A stretch of 64,000 nt of DNA from the NCBI GenBank assembly GCA_036925085.1, contig JAUPFP010000001.1:20857229-20921228 (forward strand), in the 5' to 3' direction. Below the pieces are notes generated by a model. That model worked only from the letters and a program-made list of their open reading frames with translations, made no database searches and was not told where the DNA came from. This DNA is from Brachycybe producta. Lineage: Eukaryota > Arthropoda > Diplopoda > Playtdesmida > Andrognathidae. The translations under genes were made by a program, and so were the position numbers. Position 1 is the stretch's first letter; each line of letters starts with the position of its first letter. Below, piece by piece: positions 29,565 to 38,932 of this stretch.

Positions 29565-29772
29565 ACAGGTAATTAGAAGTCGGGACGAACAGAAGTTGGC
29601 TCCGCCCCTTTTTATGACAAACGCAACTTCTAATTGGTTGGTTATGTAGTCTGACGTTACATGCTCCGCCCTTTTCGACGTCGAACCACACTACAAACCC
29701 AATTAGAAGTTGCTCGGTCGTCATAAAATGGGCGGAGCCAACTTCTGTTCGTCCCGATTTCTAATTGCCTGT
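29565..29772 (-). mobile_element. M1 foldback MITE with perfect 10-bp duplication
   Basis: 208 bp. Flanked by CCATTTTATG at 29555-29564 and 29773-29782, exact. Arms GGGACGAACAGAAGTTGGC / GCCAACTTCTGTTCGTCCC. Centre has TGACGTTACATG, a broken TGACGTCA. Confidence 0.92.
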
Positions 29773-29889
29773 CCATTTTATGTCCGTATTTTTTTTGAAA
29801 AGGATTTTTTATATTAAAGCCCTGCTCAGAGGGTTCAGGGTTGAACTCGAAGTGTCACATTTCTTTTTAAAAATTTCAGTATTAGGGCA

Positions 29890-30084
29890 ACGGGCATTTA
29901 AGCATACAGCAAAATAGTCGTTTGCTCCGCCCTTTTATGAGCGTCATACCAAATATCAACCAATTAAAAATTGAAAAGGGCGGGGCATGTGACATCAGAC
30001 CAAATAACAAACCAATTAGAAGTTGACGTTCGTCATAAAAGGGGCGGGGCAAACGACTGTATCTTGCTGTGCACACTTGCCTGT
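29890..30084. mobile_element. M1-related foldback, AGTCGTTTGC subfamily
   Basis: 195 bp, right end GCACACTTGCCTGT, left end ACGGGCATTTAAGCATACAG. Outer arms differ wholly from other copies (CAAAATAGTCGTTTGCTCC / GGGGCAAACGACTGTATCTTG) yet match each other. Centre reads TGTGACATCAGACC, so the TGACGTCA site is lost. Confidence 0.75.
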
Positions 30085-30192
30085 AATAGGGAGAGCGCAG
30101 ACGACAGACAGTCGGTGGCCGACAATGTACAGTATAGGCTTTTTATAGGGCAGCAAACTGACAAAAAAGATGGAACATGGTCCATTTCTCCC

Positions 30193-30387
30193 ACAGGCAG
30201 TTTCTTAGAAATCGGTCAGAACTTCAGTTGGCTCCGCCCTTGTTATGACGACAGGCAACTTCTAATTGGTTGGTTATGTAGTCTGACGTCACATGCTCCA
30301 CACTTTTCAACGTCAGACTACATAATTGCCGGTCGTCATAACAAGGGCGGAGCCAACTGAAGTTCTGACCGATTTTTAACTGCCTGT
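30193..30387 (-). mobile_element. M1 foldback MITE, GGTCAGAAC subset
   Basis: 195 bp. Arms AATCGGTCAGAACTTCAG / TGAAGTTCTGACCGATT covary as in 28168. A 4-bp insertion (TTTC) follows CAGGCAG. Centre shortened, losing one side. Confidence 0.82.
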
Positions 30388-30832
30388 ATTTTTTCCCACC
30401 ATCCACGATTGTCGGCGGTGGGATGGAGATCCTGTATTCGGTCGTGGACGCGCACATGAACTACTAATTATAATCGGGCTAATTAATCAGTCGGTTGGAG
30501 ATATGGTAAAAAAAGAACGGGGTTTAGGGATGATGATGATGATGTTGATGTGTGAGACCTTTTGACATTAACTTGCATGTGTGATTGCAAGAATACCACA
30601 AGAAATATGTCTCCAGGCTTAAAAGACCACCTGAAAAAGACAAGGATTGTGTTGACAATGATGGACAACTAAGTGGAAGCTATTATTAACATGCATTTGT
30701 TCCCATGTTGCAGTGTAGGTGGTTTTGAAGTATAAAACACCTTCGCGAATTCTGGTTATTCTATCTTTCAGGTGAAAAGTGAAGAGAAACTTGAATGTGT
30801 TTTGGAAACTAGAAGGGTAGCTCAATCCTGGA
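30388..30832. other. Unassigned stretch with F-family arm at 30715-30832
   Basis: ATGATGATGATGATGTTGATG at 30529 is a short simple repeat (shown as 20 or fewer bases elsewhere). TCTATCTTTCAGGTGAAAAG and AACTAGAAGGGTAGCTCAAT mark an F arm. No gene. Confidence 0.45.
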
Positions 30833-31135
30833 ATACCTTGTACACGCATGAGTTAAATGGATTTAAATTAAATGTGTTTAGGTGAATTATACGGAATCCA
30901 GTTAAGGACATGAACACCAAATAAAATTGACTTTATTATTAATATTTTAAATTGAAATACTAAATCAATATTTTGTCAATAGTTTATATATTATATTTAA
31001 GTATTAACTCAATATTTTCAGATTAATTAACTGAATAATTTGAATTCGACATATTGTTTGTTTGTCCTTCACGGGGCTCTGTAGAACACGTTTATTATTT
31101 AAACGCATTTAAATTATCAGGTGTGTACTAGGTAT
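30833..31135 (-). mobile_element. S-family element
   Basis: 303 bp, outer ends ATACCTTGTACACGC and GTGTGTACTAGGTAT, inserted in F-family DNA: GGGTAGCTCAATCC lies on its left and ACGGTTGTTTTCGTGTCGATA on its right, which adjoin each other in the related block at 31494. Confidence 0.75.
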
Positions 31136-31664
31136 ACGGTTGTTTTCGTGTCGATATCTTTCAAAATAAACTTTTTATTTGAGAGTTTGAAAATGACTCA
31201 ACTTAAGAGTAGATAATATTTTTGTTTTTAAATTTTTGTCTTTAAAAAGTTTATTTTGAAAGATGTAAAACATGAAAATGTCCTGAAGAAATTGAGTTAC
31301 CCTTCTAGTTTCTAAAACAGTTTCTAGTTTCTCGTAATTTTTCTTTCCGAAAGACGAGGGTTCGAAAATCAGCTGTTAATAAACTATTTTAAGGTGGTTT
31401 TCAAATGTTAAATCCCTCTCGAATTCTGGTTATTCTGTCTTTCAGGTGAAACATGAAAAGAAACCTGAATGTGTTTTAGAAACTAGAAGGGTACCTCAAT
31501 CCTGTAAGGTTGTTTTCGCGTCGATATCTTTCAAAATAAAATTTCTATTTGTGAGTTTGAAAATGACCCAACTTTAAGAAGCTAACATTTTTTTTAAATT
31601 TTTCTCTATAAAAAAGTTTATTTTGAAAGATATTAATTCACATGAAAAGATGCTTAAGGGAGTA
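31136..31664. repeat. F-family foldback array
   Basis: Two successive arm pairs with GATATCTTTCAAAATAAA, TTGAGTTACCCTTCTAGTTT, AAATCAGCTGTTAATAAAC and GAAACTAGAAGGGTACCTCA. Together with 30715-30832 and 31970-32180 it forms ~1 kb of F DNA into which two S elements have inserted. Confidence 0.65.
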
Positions 31665-31969
31665 ATACCTAGTAAACATCTGATAATTTAAATGCATTTA
31701 AATAATAAACGTGTTCTACAGAGCCCTGTGAAGGACAAACAAACAAAATATCGAATTCAATTTATTCAGTTAATTAATCTGAAAATGTTGAGTTAATACT
31801 TAAATATAATTTCTAAACTATTTGACAAAATATTGATTTAGTATTTCATTTTAAAATATTAATAATAAAGTCAATTTTTTATTTGGTTCTTGTCCTTAAC
31901 TGGATTCCGTATAATTCACCTAAACGCATTTAATTTGAATTCACTAACTCATGTGAGTGTACACGGTAT
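31665..31969 (+). mobile_element. S-family element
   Basis: 305 bp; ends ATACCTAGTAAACATCTGA and GTGTACACGGTAT. Opposite orientation to 30833-31135. Confidence 0.75.
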
Positions 31970-32601
31970 TTGCAACCCTTCTAATTTTTAAAACACTTTC
32001 AATTTTCTCTTCATTTTGCTATTGCCGAAAGACAGAATAATTAAAGAGTTCGAAAAAGGCGTTTTAGCTTTGAAACCAACTTAAACTGAAACGATGTGAC
32101 AGAATGTTAATTTCTGTCTTTTTTTATGCGCTGTCATAAAAAGTTTATTTTTAAAGATCTCATCACAGAAATCCATTTAAGAGTACATTCATTTACAAAT
32201 ATATTCTTCAAAGCTGCTTTTTTATAAATCTAGCTTGAAAACAACTTTATATATTTGTTTTTTTTTGAAAAAACGTATCAACATTTTAACTGTGACTAAA
32301 TTATTCTACTTAAGCTAAGAACAGTTCTTTACCCTGAAGTTATTCTATGAAGTTTAAGTACTTTACACTACATTTGAGAGTTTTATGTCACTCATTGAGA
32401 AATGGAGAGAGAGAGAGACGGAAAGAGAGACAGGCAGAGAGAGAGAGAGAGAGAATAAAAATGAGAAGGTTTTGCTAATTCCCATGACACCACCAACCCC
32501 TCAAACAGTAAATAATAAAAGTGTCATCAAACAATGGAATGTTTTTTTTGTCTAACTGCTTATACATTTACACTTGTACATTGTGTAAAAACAACACATT
32601 A
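31970..32601. other. F-family tail, then AT-rich DNA with a GA tract
   Basis: CCCTTCTAATTTTTAAAACAC to about 32180 is F family. (GA)n at 32405-32455. No gene. Confidence 0.45.
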
Positions 32602-33502
32602 TAGCCTGGATTACACGAGCAGAAAGAAAAAAATGCGACTGAAAAAAGGAATTTTTATAATTTTGAAGAACTTCATTGTATTTATTTGGCCAGAATGTAG
32701 GCAGAAGAATTTCATTCTATTTATTTGACAGAAAGTAGACAGAAGAATTTCATTTTATTTATTTGGCAGAAAATAGGCTGAAGAGTTTCATTCTGTTTAT
32801 TTGGGCAGAAAGTGGGAAAAGAATTTCATTCTGTTTATTTGGGCAGAAAGTAGGCAGACGAATTTCATTTTATTTATTTGGCAGAAAATAGGCTGAAGAG
32901 TTTCATTCTGTTTATTTGGGCAGAAAGTAGTCAGAAGAATTTCATTCTGTTTATTTGGGCAGAAAGTAGGCAGAAGAATTTCATTCTATTTATTTGACAG
33001 AAAATAGGCAGAAGAATTTCATTTTATTTATTTGGCAGAAAATAGGCTGAAGAGTTTCATTCTGTTTATTTGGGCAGAAAGTAGGCAGAAGAATTTCATT
33101 CTGTTTATTTGGGCAGAAAGTAGGCAGAAGAATTTCATTCTGTTTATTTGGGCAGAAAGTAGGCAGAAGAATTTCATTCTGTTTATTTGGGCAGAAAGTA
33201 GGCAGAAGAATTTCATTCTGTTTATTTGGGCAGAAAGTAGGCAGAAGAATTCCATTCCTATTTATTTGGTAGAAAGTAGGCAGAAACAATAGTGAAGTTG
33301 TTTTTATTCTGCTACGCGGAATTACATTTTATCAGCCTATAGATAATTTAAGACACACCATTCCCCTCCTGCCTTAAAAAAATTAAAACCACTTTGAAGA
33401 TTTATCTGTTGTGAGAAATTTTGAAAGCGAAGAAAAGCAGAACCATAACTGAAATTTTATTCAGAATTTTTTTTTAAATTTCACGTATGTGTAAACCAGG
33501 CA
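32602..33502. mobile_element. Foldback element enclosing a minisatellite
   Basis: Left end TAGCCTGGATTACACGAGCA and right end GTGTAAACCAGGCA are inverted. Related ends occur at 40378 (GGTTTACACATGCAGAAAA) and in the tandem block at 44745. The interior is mostly the 39-bp array. Confidence 0.55.
32690..33288. repeat. 39-bp minisatellite, ~15 units
   Basis: Unit begins GCAGAAGAATTTCATTCTG and continues TTTATTTGGGCAGAAAGTAG. Central units (33075-33250) are almost identical; edge units vary (TTGACAGAAA, CTGAAGAGTTTC). Because 39 is divisible by three and the unit has no stop in several frames, open frames of 75-99 codons appear on both strands; these are periodic artefacts. Confidence 0.95.
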
Positions 33503-34680
33503 GTAATATGTATTTGAATCCTTTTTATGTTTGAACACCTTGAACTTTACTTTAAAAAATGTGAATGAACTGTTTTGTGGACTTAGAAAAAATAATGTTT
33601 ATGTGTTTTAAAATAAGAAGAGAGGAAGACTTAAATGTGTTTTTAGAATGTCTAATTGTAGAATATGGTAAATTTCTCTTCTCATTTGCATCGATCCACT
33701 CTTGTGTGTGTGTGTTTTAAGAGGGTGGCTCAGCAGCTGAGAACATCAATGTACATTTTAAGCTCTACTTTTATGATGAACTCCTTCAGGGTTTTTCTTT
33801 AGATTATTGATAAACTAACCCAGACTTTTCTTCTTCGTCATCATCATCATCATCATTGTGAGAATTATTCTTTCTCTCTCTCTCTCTCTCTCTTGGCACT
33901 AGTTATAAGTCTCATAAGACCTCTTAAGAAAATACACTGTTATCAGTGGTTGCCTGTATCCGTGGGCGACACATTTATATGAGGCGACTGATTAAGCGCC
34001 AAGTTGAACAAAGACCAAACTGGACCAGAGTAAAAAAAAAAAATGTTTGGAATTAAAGAGACCATTACCTCCAGAAATTTCTTTTCAAAATATTGTCACA
34101 ACGATTACCAAAACGATTTTTAAAATTTAAAATAAGTCATTAATATAATTTAAAAAAAAATAATAAGAAATCAATTAACTTCATATAAATTGGACTTTAT
34201 CAGATAGATGCGCCACCAAACAACAGACATTGGCAATAAAAAAAAAAAAAAAAGTATACTCCTTTACAGTTTATCGTATATTTAACCTTGTTACCTTGAA
34301 AATAAGAGATTTGAAGAGTTGCAGAGAGCGCATTGCTGTCTGAGAACGTAAATATAGCTTTGTACAATTACATAAAAATGATGCTGAGCCTGAGAAAGAG
34401 CGCTCTAGTAAATGCGCAGAAGATTAACGCGCAGAAAACTTATCAAATCATTTAAGAAAAATAGAACATGCTCTAATTTTAAGCAACTTTGAAGAAATAA
34501 TTCAACATTCACGTCGTTATACACACATACAATCGACATTTATAAATTAATTTATAAATTAATTTAAGAAATAATTGTAGGTGTATAACGGGCTTTAAAC
34601 TATATAAACCGATTTTAAATATTAAAAACTTTGTTATTTTTTTCCACATGTTTTAAAAATACTTTATTATATGTGTAATA
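33503..34680. other. AT-rich stretch, nothing recognised
   Basis: (CAT)n at 33838-33857, (TC)n at 33873-33893, poly-A at 34239. No gene or named repeat. Confidence 0.4.
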
Positions 34681-35013
34681 TCCCAGGTCTGTGTGGGTAT
34701 CTATATATCTATCTGTCTCTTAAGTAACGCTGTACAACCATTGAAGCACGTCGGCATTTATATAAATTTGAATAAATGAACGGCTTTTTTTCTCAAGGTC
34801 AACTATATGTTGCACACTCCCCATCCAAGAACCCCATGATATTAAATTGGAGAGGGGAAAAGGTTGGAAAGTGTAGAAGGGAGGAGGAGAGAGAGAAACG
34901 TGGAGGGGGAAAAAGTGGGAGGGGTGACTGAAATTGAAATGAAAGAAGTGCGCGCATGCGCACAATTGCCTATGAATTTCGCGCCCGTCATTTATGACGG
35001 GTTACCCCACTAG
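34681..35013 (+). mobile_element. Helitron-like element, H family, complete short form
   Basis: Begins A|TCCCAGGTCTGTGTGGG and ends CCCGTCATTTATGACGGG, TTACCCCACTAG|T, 333 bp. Insertion between A and T, a hairpin ~11 nt before the end and CTAG are Helitron hallmarks. It encodes no Rep/helicase, so it is non-autonomous. This is the short form (GCGCATGCGCACAATTGCC, no internal foldback). Confidence 0.82.
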
Positions 35014-35427
35014 TTTAAACATATTAAGCATTTTTTTTATAAAAAATCCGGTTTTTTTTCATTGATGAATTTTTTTTTATTTTGGTTTTCTTATCTATTT
35101 TAATACCGTTACTTGTGAATTTTTTTTTATTGTACAAACTTCATCATAATCACTTGATGAGGATGCATTTTAAGACATGAAAAGCAAGGAAGAAGGAGAA
35201 GAAAAAAAGATTACATTTTTTCTTCTTCATTTTTTCATATATTTTTTTTCCGCATTTAGAAACTAATATTTTCTGCCGTTTTTTTTTTTTTTTTGGTTTC
35301 CTTCTTTATCGCGCATTGGCGCACGTAAAACGAGTTCCATTTAAAAAGAAATATAATAGCAACTATTTAATACAAAATAGAAAGACCAATATACAGTTAA
35401 AACCGTGTAAAAAAAAGCAAAAAAATC
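35014..35427. other. T-rich stretch, nothing recognised
   Basis: Poly-T at 35277-35294. GCGCATTGGCGCACGTAAAA at 35310 recalls the centre of P elements. No gene. Confidence 0.35.
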
Positions 35428-36022
35428 TAGAGGTGGGTCGAATCCCAAATTTTCTAGAATCCGAATCCGAAAAAAGGTTCTCGAATCTCTCGAATCCTTC
35501 GTATAAGAATCCTATGTTATTCATTAAGAAAGATACAAATAAATGAAATTATATTAAATATTAAATTATTAATTAGAGGTGAGACGAATCCTAAATTTTC
35601 TCGAATCCGAATGCTAAAAGATTCTCGAATTCCACGAATCTCGAATCCTTCCTATAAGAATCCTATATTAATCATTAAGAAAGATACAAATAAATGAAAT
35701 TATATTAAATATTAAATCATTAATAATAATAAAAAACAAATGTGGCACTCAGAAGTCGCCACAAGGTGGTGATGATATTGGTGATCCGGATACCAATGAA
35801 ATTGCAACAATCGCCGGTTTTTTTTTGTGTTAGTGAATGCTTCTATTGGACGTCAATGAAGTTATAACTAATTTTACCTAAGTTTTTAACAAGTTTTTTA
35901 AGGTTAGGATTCGAAAAAGTCGAAAGACGAAAAAAAGCGCAAAGATTCGAGTTTTTGAATCTCGAATAATTTTCAAGATTTGCGGGATTCGAGAATATGA
36001 GGATTCGAACGTCCTATACCTA
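35428..36022. mobile_element. hAT-like element with CGAATC-rich ends and internal duplication
   Basis: Starts TAGAGGTGGGTCGAATCCC and ends GGATTCGAACGTCCTATACC-TA, inverted and rich in GAATC words. Such TAGAGGTGGG / CGAATC ends are common in hAT elements as I recall. A ~147-bp direct duplication (35430-35573 and 35574-35720) repeats AGAATCCTATRTTA and AAGATACAAATAAATGAAAT, each restarting with TTAGAGGTG, so the outer end itself is duplicated. Confidence 0.6.
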
Positions 36023-36536
36023 AAAAAGAATTCAGATAACGCAAAATATATTTTCGAGTCCTATCTTTTAGAATTACCATGCCAAATTAATTCATTTTTC
36101 GAGATAAGGTTGCCAGGTTTATTTGTGACCAATGGGTTTAATGACGATTTTCAGTGGATTAAAACACGGGAGCACATACTGTATGTCCATGGCCGGGAAA
36201 ACTTTCTATTGCCGGATGGTTTAGTCAGAAAATTATCCATCTGTCAATGCCACCACTCCGGGGCTGGTCATCATCTCCTGCCGTGGCTATTGTAGCCCGA
36301 TGTGAGGCCACAAAGGGTCGACCCAGTTCGCAAGTTTGCTCTCGGCGCCAGTTTTCAAAAGGGCGCCTTTAAACCTCACTTTAATTTTGCTTTCCAATTT
36401 TTTTTATTAATAATTAATAATTGATAAAATTAATTACTAATTATTAATTAAATTAATTGTTAATAAAAATTAATTATTAATTATTATTATTAAAATTAAT
36501 TATTAATCAGAAAACTTGGAAATAAAATTAAAAAAA
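36023..36536. other. Unassigned, moderately GC-rich block then AT-rich
   Basis: 36100-36390 is less AT-rich and has a 61-codon plus frame without any domain I recognise. GGCGCCAGTTTTCAAAAGGGCGCC at 36343 (24 bases, described by its ends GGCGCC) is a short palindrome. Then AATTAATTATTAAT repeats. Confidence 0.35.
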
Positions 36537-36604
36537 ACTGGTTGCATTACTAATTAATATAAAATATTAATTAATATAAATAATAAATAATTATATATAT
36601 AATA

Positions 36605-36881
36605 TCCCAGGTCTGTGTATGTCTGTGTGTGTGGAGTAACAAAACCCTTGAAGCACGTCGGAATTTATATAAATTTGAATAAATGAACCGTTTTTTTTCT
36701 CAAAGTCAACTATATGTTGCACTCTTCCTTTGGAAAGTGTAGAAGGGGGGGGAGAGAGAGAAAAGTGGGAGGGGTTGATTGAAATTGAAATGAAAGGAGT
36801 AAAAAGAGGAAAAAACGACGCGCATGCGCACAATTGCCTGCGAATTTTGCTCCCGTCATTTATGACGAGTTACCCCACTAG
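36605..36881 (+). mobile_element. Helitron-like element inside an AT palindrome
   Basis: 277 bp, A|TCCCAGGTCTGTGTATG to CCGTCATTTATGACGAG, TTACCCCACTAG|T. Flanking DNA is itself inverted: GGTTGCATTACTAATTAATA (36540) on the left and ATTAATTAGTAATGCAACC (36893-36912) on the right, so insertion occurred in the middle of a hairpin-forming repeat. Short form with CTCTCTCCCCCC region on the opposite strand. Confidence 0.8.
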
Positions 36882-37078
36882 TATTAATATAAAATATTAA
36901 TTAGTAATGCAACCAGAAAGAAAGTTAGAAAGAGTGACACAGTTAGAAGTGAGTCACAATAAGGCTATGCCAGATGCTAGTTTCACCTCTGAATTCTAGC
37001 CTCTAACTAGGTTTTGCACCTTAAAAAGAGAAATCATCAGAAAAAAACGACTTTTTTAAATGTTATTTTCAAGACTAA

Positions 37079-37190
37079 AATGCAAATTCTGTTATTCATC
37101 GATTTATCCAATAGTGTGACGTCACTTCTAATATATTTCTATGAACGTGACGTCATACTTGCTGAATAAATTCATGAATAACGAGAATAT
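37079..37190. repeat. Hairpin with paired TGACGTCA sites
   Basis: CTGTTATTCATCGATTTATCC and GAATAAATTCATGAATAACG are imperfectly inverted, each next to a GTGACGTCA copy (37118 and 37149). About 110 bp. Family unknown. Confidence 0.55.
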
Positions 37191-37479
37191 GCAGTAAAAA
37201 AAAAAAAAAACTTCGTAAATTTTTGACAAAAACGTTTTCGTTTTTGTACAAAAAATAAATTTCGACATATTGTTAACAATTTCGATAAAATCTATGTTAT
37301 ACAGAGTGTGGCAGAGGAAACGGCATGTTTTTCAAATAATAAAAACTCAGTTGTTTTTCAATGTGTACAAAATTTTAATTACACAAAAAGAACGGTTTTA
37401 CAATGGCAGTTTTTGTGTGAAATAAACACCATGTGCGACGCAGGGTACATTTTTAATCGGCGGCGAAGACAGGTAGAGA
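37191..37479. other. Stretch with ATACAGAGTGTGGCAG transposon-like start
   Basis: At 37298, TATACAGAGTGTGGCAGAGG resembles the outer end near 16101 (ATACAGAGTGTTTAAAA) and 55325 (ACAGGGTGTTCGAAAA). A plus frame (37308 onward) has no recognised domain and runs into M1, so it is not called. Confidence 0.4.
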
Positions 37480-37685
37480 ACAAGCAATTAGAAATCGGGA
37501 CGAACTTCAGTTGGCGCCGCCCTTTTTATGATGACCGGCAACTTCTAATTGGTTTGTTGTGTGGTTCGACGTTGAAAAGGGCGGTGCATGTGACGTCAGA
37601 CTACATAACCAACCAATTAGAAGGTTGCGTTCGTCATAAAAAGGGCGGAGCCAACTGAAGTTCGTCCCGATTTCTAATTGCCTGT
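37480..37685 (+). mobile_element. M1 foldback MITE, GGGACGAACTTCAG subset
   Basis: 206 bp. Arms CGGGACGAACTTCAGTTGG / CCAACTGAAGTTCGTCCCG are exact complements. Left end decayed (ACAAGCAATTAG). Flanks GGTAGAGAA / GGTAGGGCC may be a decayed duplication. Confidence 0.86.
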
Positions 37686-38136
37686 GGTAGGGCCCGTAGG
37701 GGACGGCTAGTTTCAAATATAAGAAGCTTTTATATAGTTTTTTTTCAGGGGTTTTATTTTTAAAGGGGCGCGTTTTATCAGCGCCACCTAGTGTAATATA
37801 AAAGAATAAACCCCGTGTGTTTTTTTTTTTCTTTCTTCTCTTTCTATTTTATATAAAGACCCCTAATATATTTTTTCTTCAATAATCGTTTCTTTAAAAA
37901 GAAGAAGATTCAGAATAAAAAAAAAATGTTTTTCTCCCCCTTTGGGTTTAAACAGTCTGAGGAAATCGTTATTTCTGATGCATATCTTGAAATTAGGCTA
38001 TTTTTTGAAGCCAGTGCTTTTTTTAGGACCTTAATAAGTTATAACTGTAATCTACAAGAAGGAAAATTGTCGAGCTTCGTTTGGTGTCAGGAATATATAA
38101 TGTAATGTAATGATCCCTCTCTTTCTCTCTCTCTCT

Positions 38137-38183
<47 letters not shown>

Positions 38184-38537
38184 CCTTGGTATAAAACAAC
38201 TTGTCAGTTAAATTGGGGTAAAAAAAACCTCTTCTCAAAGTGGTTCAAATTATGGTTGTGAAGATGATTTTACATTTTAAAATGTTATTTCATAAAATTT
38301 GTATATGTTTAGGATAGAGAGAGAGAGAAAATAAAATGGGAAGAGGCTAATTTATTGCATAAGAGGGGCTAGCAAAAAAAAAATACTTGTGTAAATGCAA
38401 GGTAGATGGCGCCTGTAACCTTCATAGGTGGCCAATCGTGTGTTTTGAATGGCTCATTTATTACTTCTCTACTAAAATGACCAATAAGAGCAGACTACTC
38501 AGGATGCTTTACTTTTTCTCTTAAAAAGCATCACTAT
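37686..38537. other. T-rich stretch with CT tracts
   Basis: (TC)n at 38116-38183. AATACTTGTGTAAATGCAAG with GGCGCCTGTAACC at 38378-38430 is repeated at 39886-39935, an old dispersed duplicate. No gene. Confidence 0.45.
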
Positions 38538-38932
38538 AGGCGCAGTCACACTAGGCTGGTTTGCAAGCTGCTGGTTGCTGCTGGCTATTAGCAGCAACAG
38601 CAAGCAGCGGCTGCTTTGGGTTCACACTTCTCCAGTCACTGCTGGTATATTAGCAGCACAAGTCATCCAATCACCGTCGTGCAAAAACACAAACTCTTAA
38701 CAACAACCAACCCAAGCAGTGGAGTTACACACTGGTAGCAGCAGGAAGGGAGTCACATGACCAGCTGGTAGCTGCTAAAGTTGGACATGTTCAACTTCAC
38801 TAGCCACTGTTAAAATCACTAGCATGCTGGAGAAAGCAGCTGCTGGTAGCGGTTCACACTATGCTGCTAGCTGGCTACAACCAGCAAGCAGCAACCAGCA
38901 GCTGATAAACCAGCCTAGTGTGAATGTGCCAT
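38538..38932. mobile_element. MITE with CTAGGCTGG / GCTGCTGG-rich arms
   Basis: Left GGCGCAGTCACACTAGGCTG and right (as complement) GGCACATTCACACTAGGCTG are inverted; both continue into GTTTGCAAGCTGCTGGTTG-like text. About 395 bp. Construction resembles the T family (compare 15134, 22397, 46018), but no clean 3-bp duplication can be read here. Confidence 0.65.

Noticed and set aside
29971..30360. 129-codon plus frame, and similar 60-120 codon frames at 24519, 25550, 28634, 37308, 59325, 62977
   Set aside because: All run through M1 foldback arms, giving the shared string QLLIGLLCG; both strands are open because the element is palindromic.
32690..33288. CRISPR-like array of regular repeats
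   Set aside because: Units are contiguous tandem copies without unique spacers, in eukaryotic-type DNA.
32990..33292. Repetitive protein candidate
   Set aside because: 39-bp minisatellite; both strands open, and no start or splice context.
36110..36295. 61-codon frame in a less AT-rich block
   Set aside because: Amino-acid pattern is not recognised and the frame is short; a search would be needed to say more.
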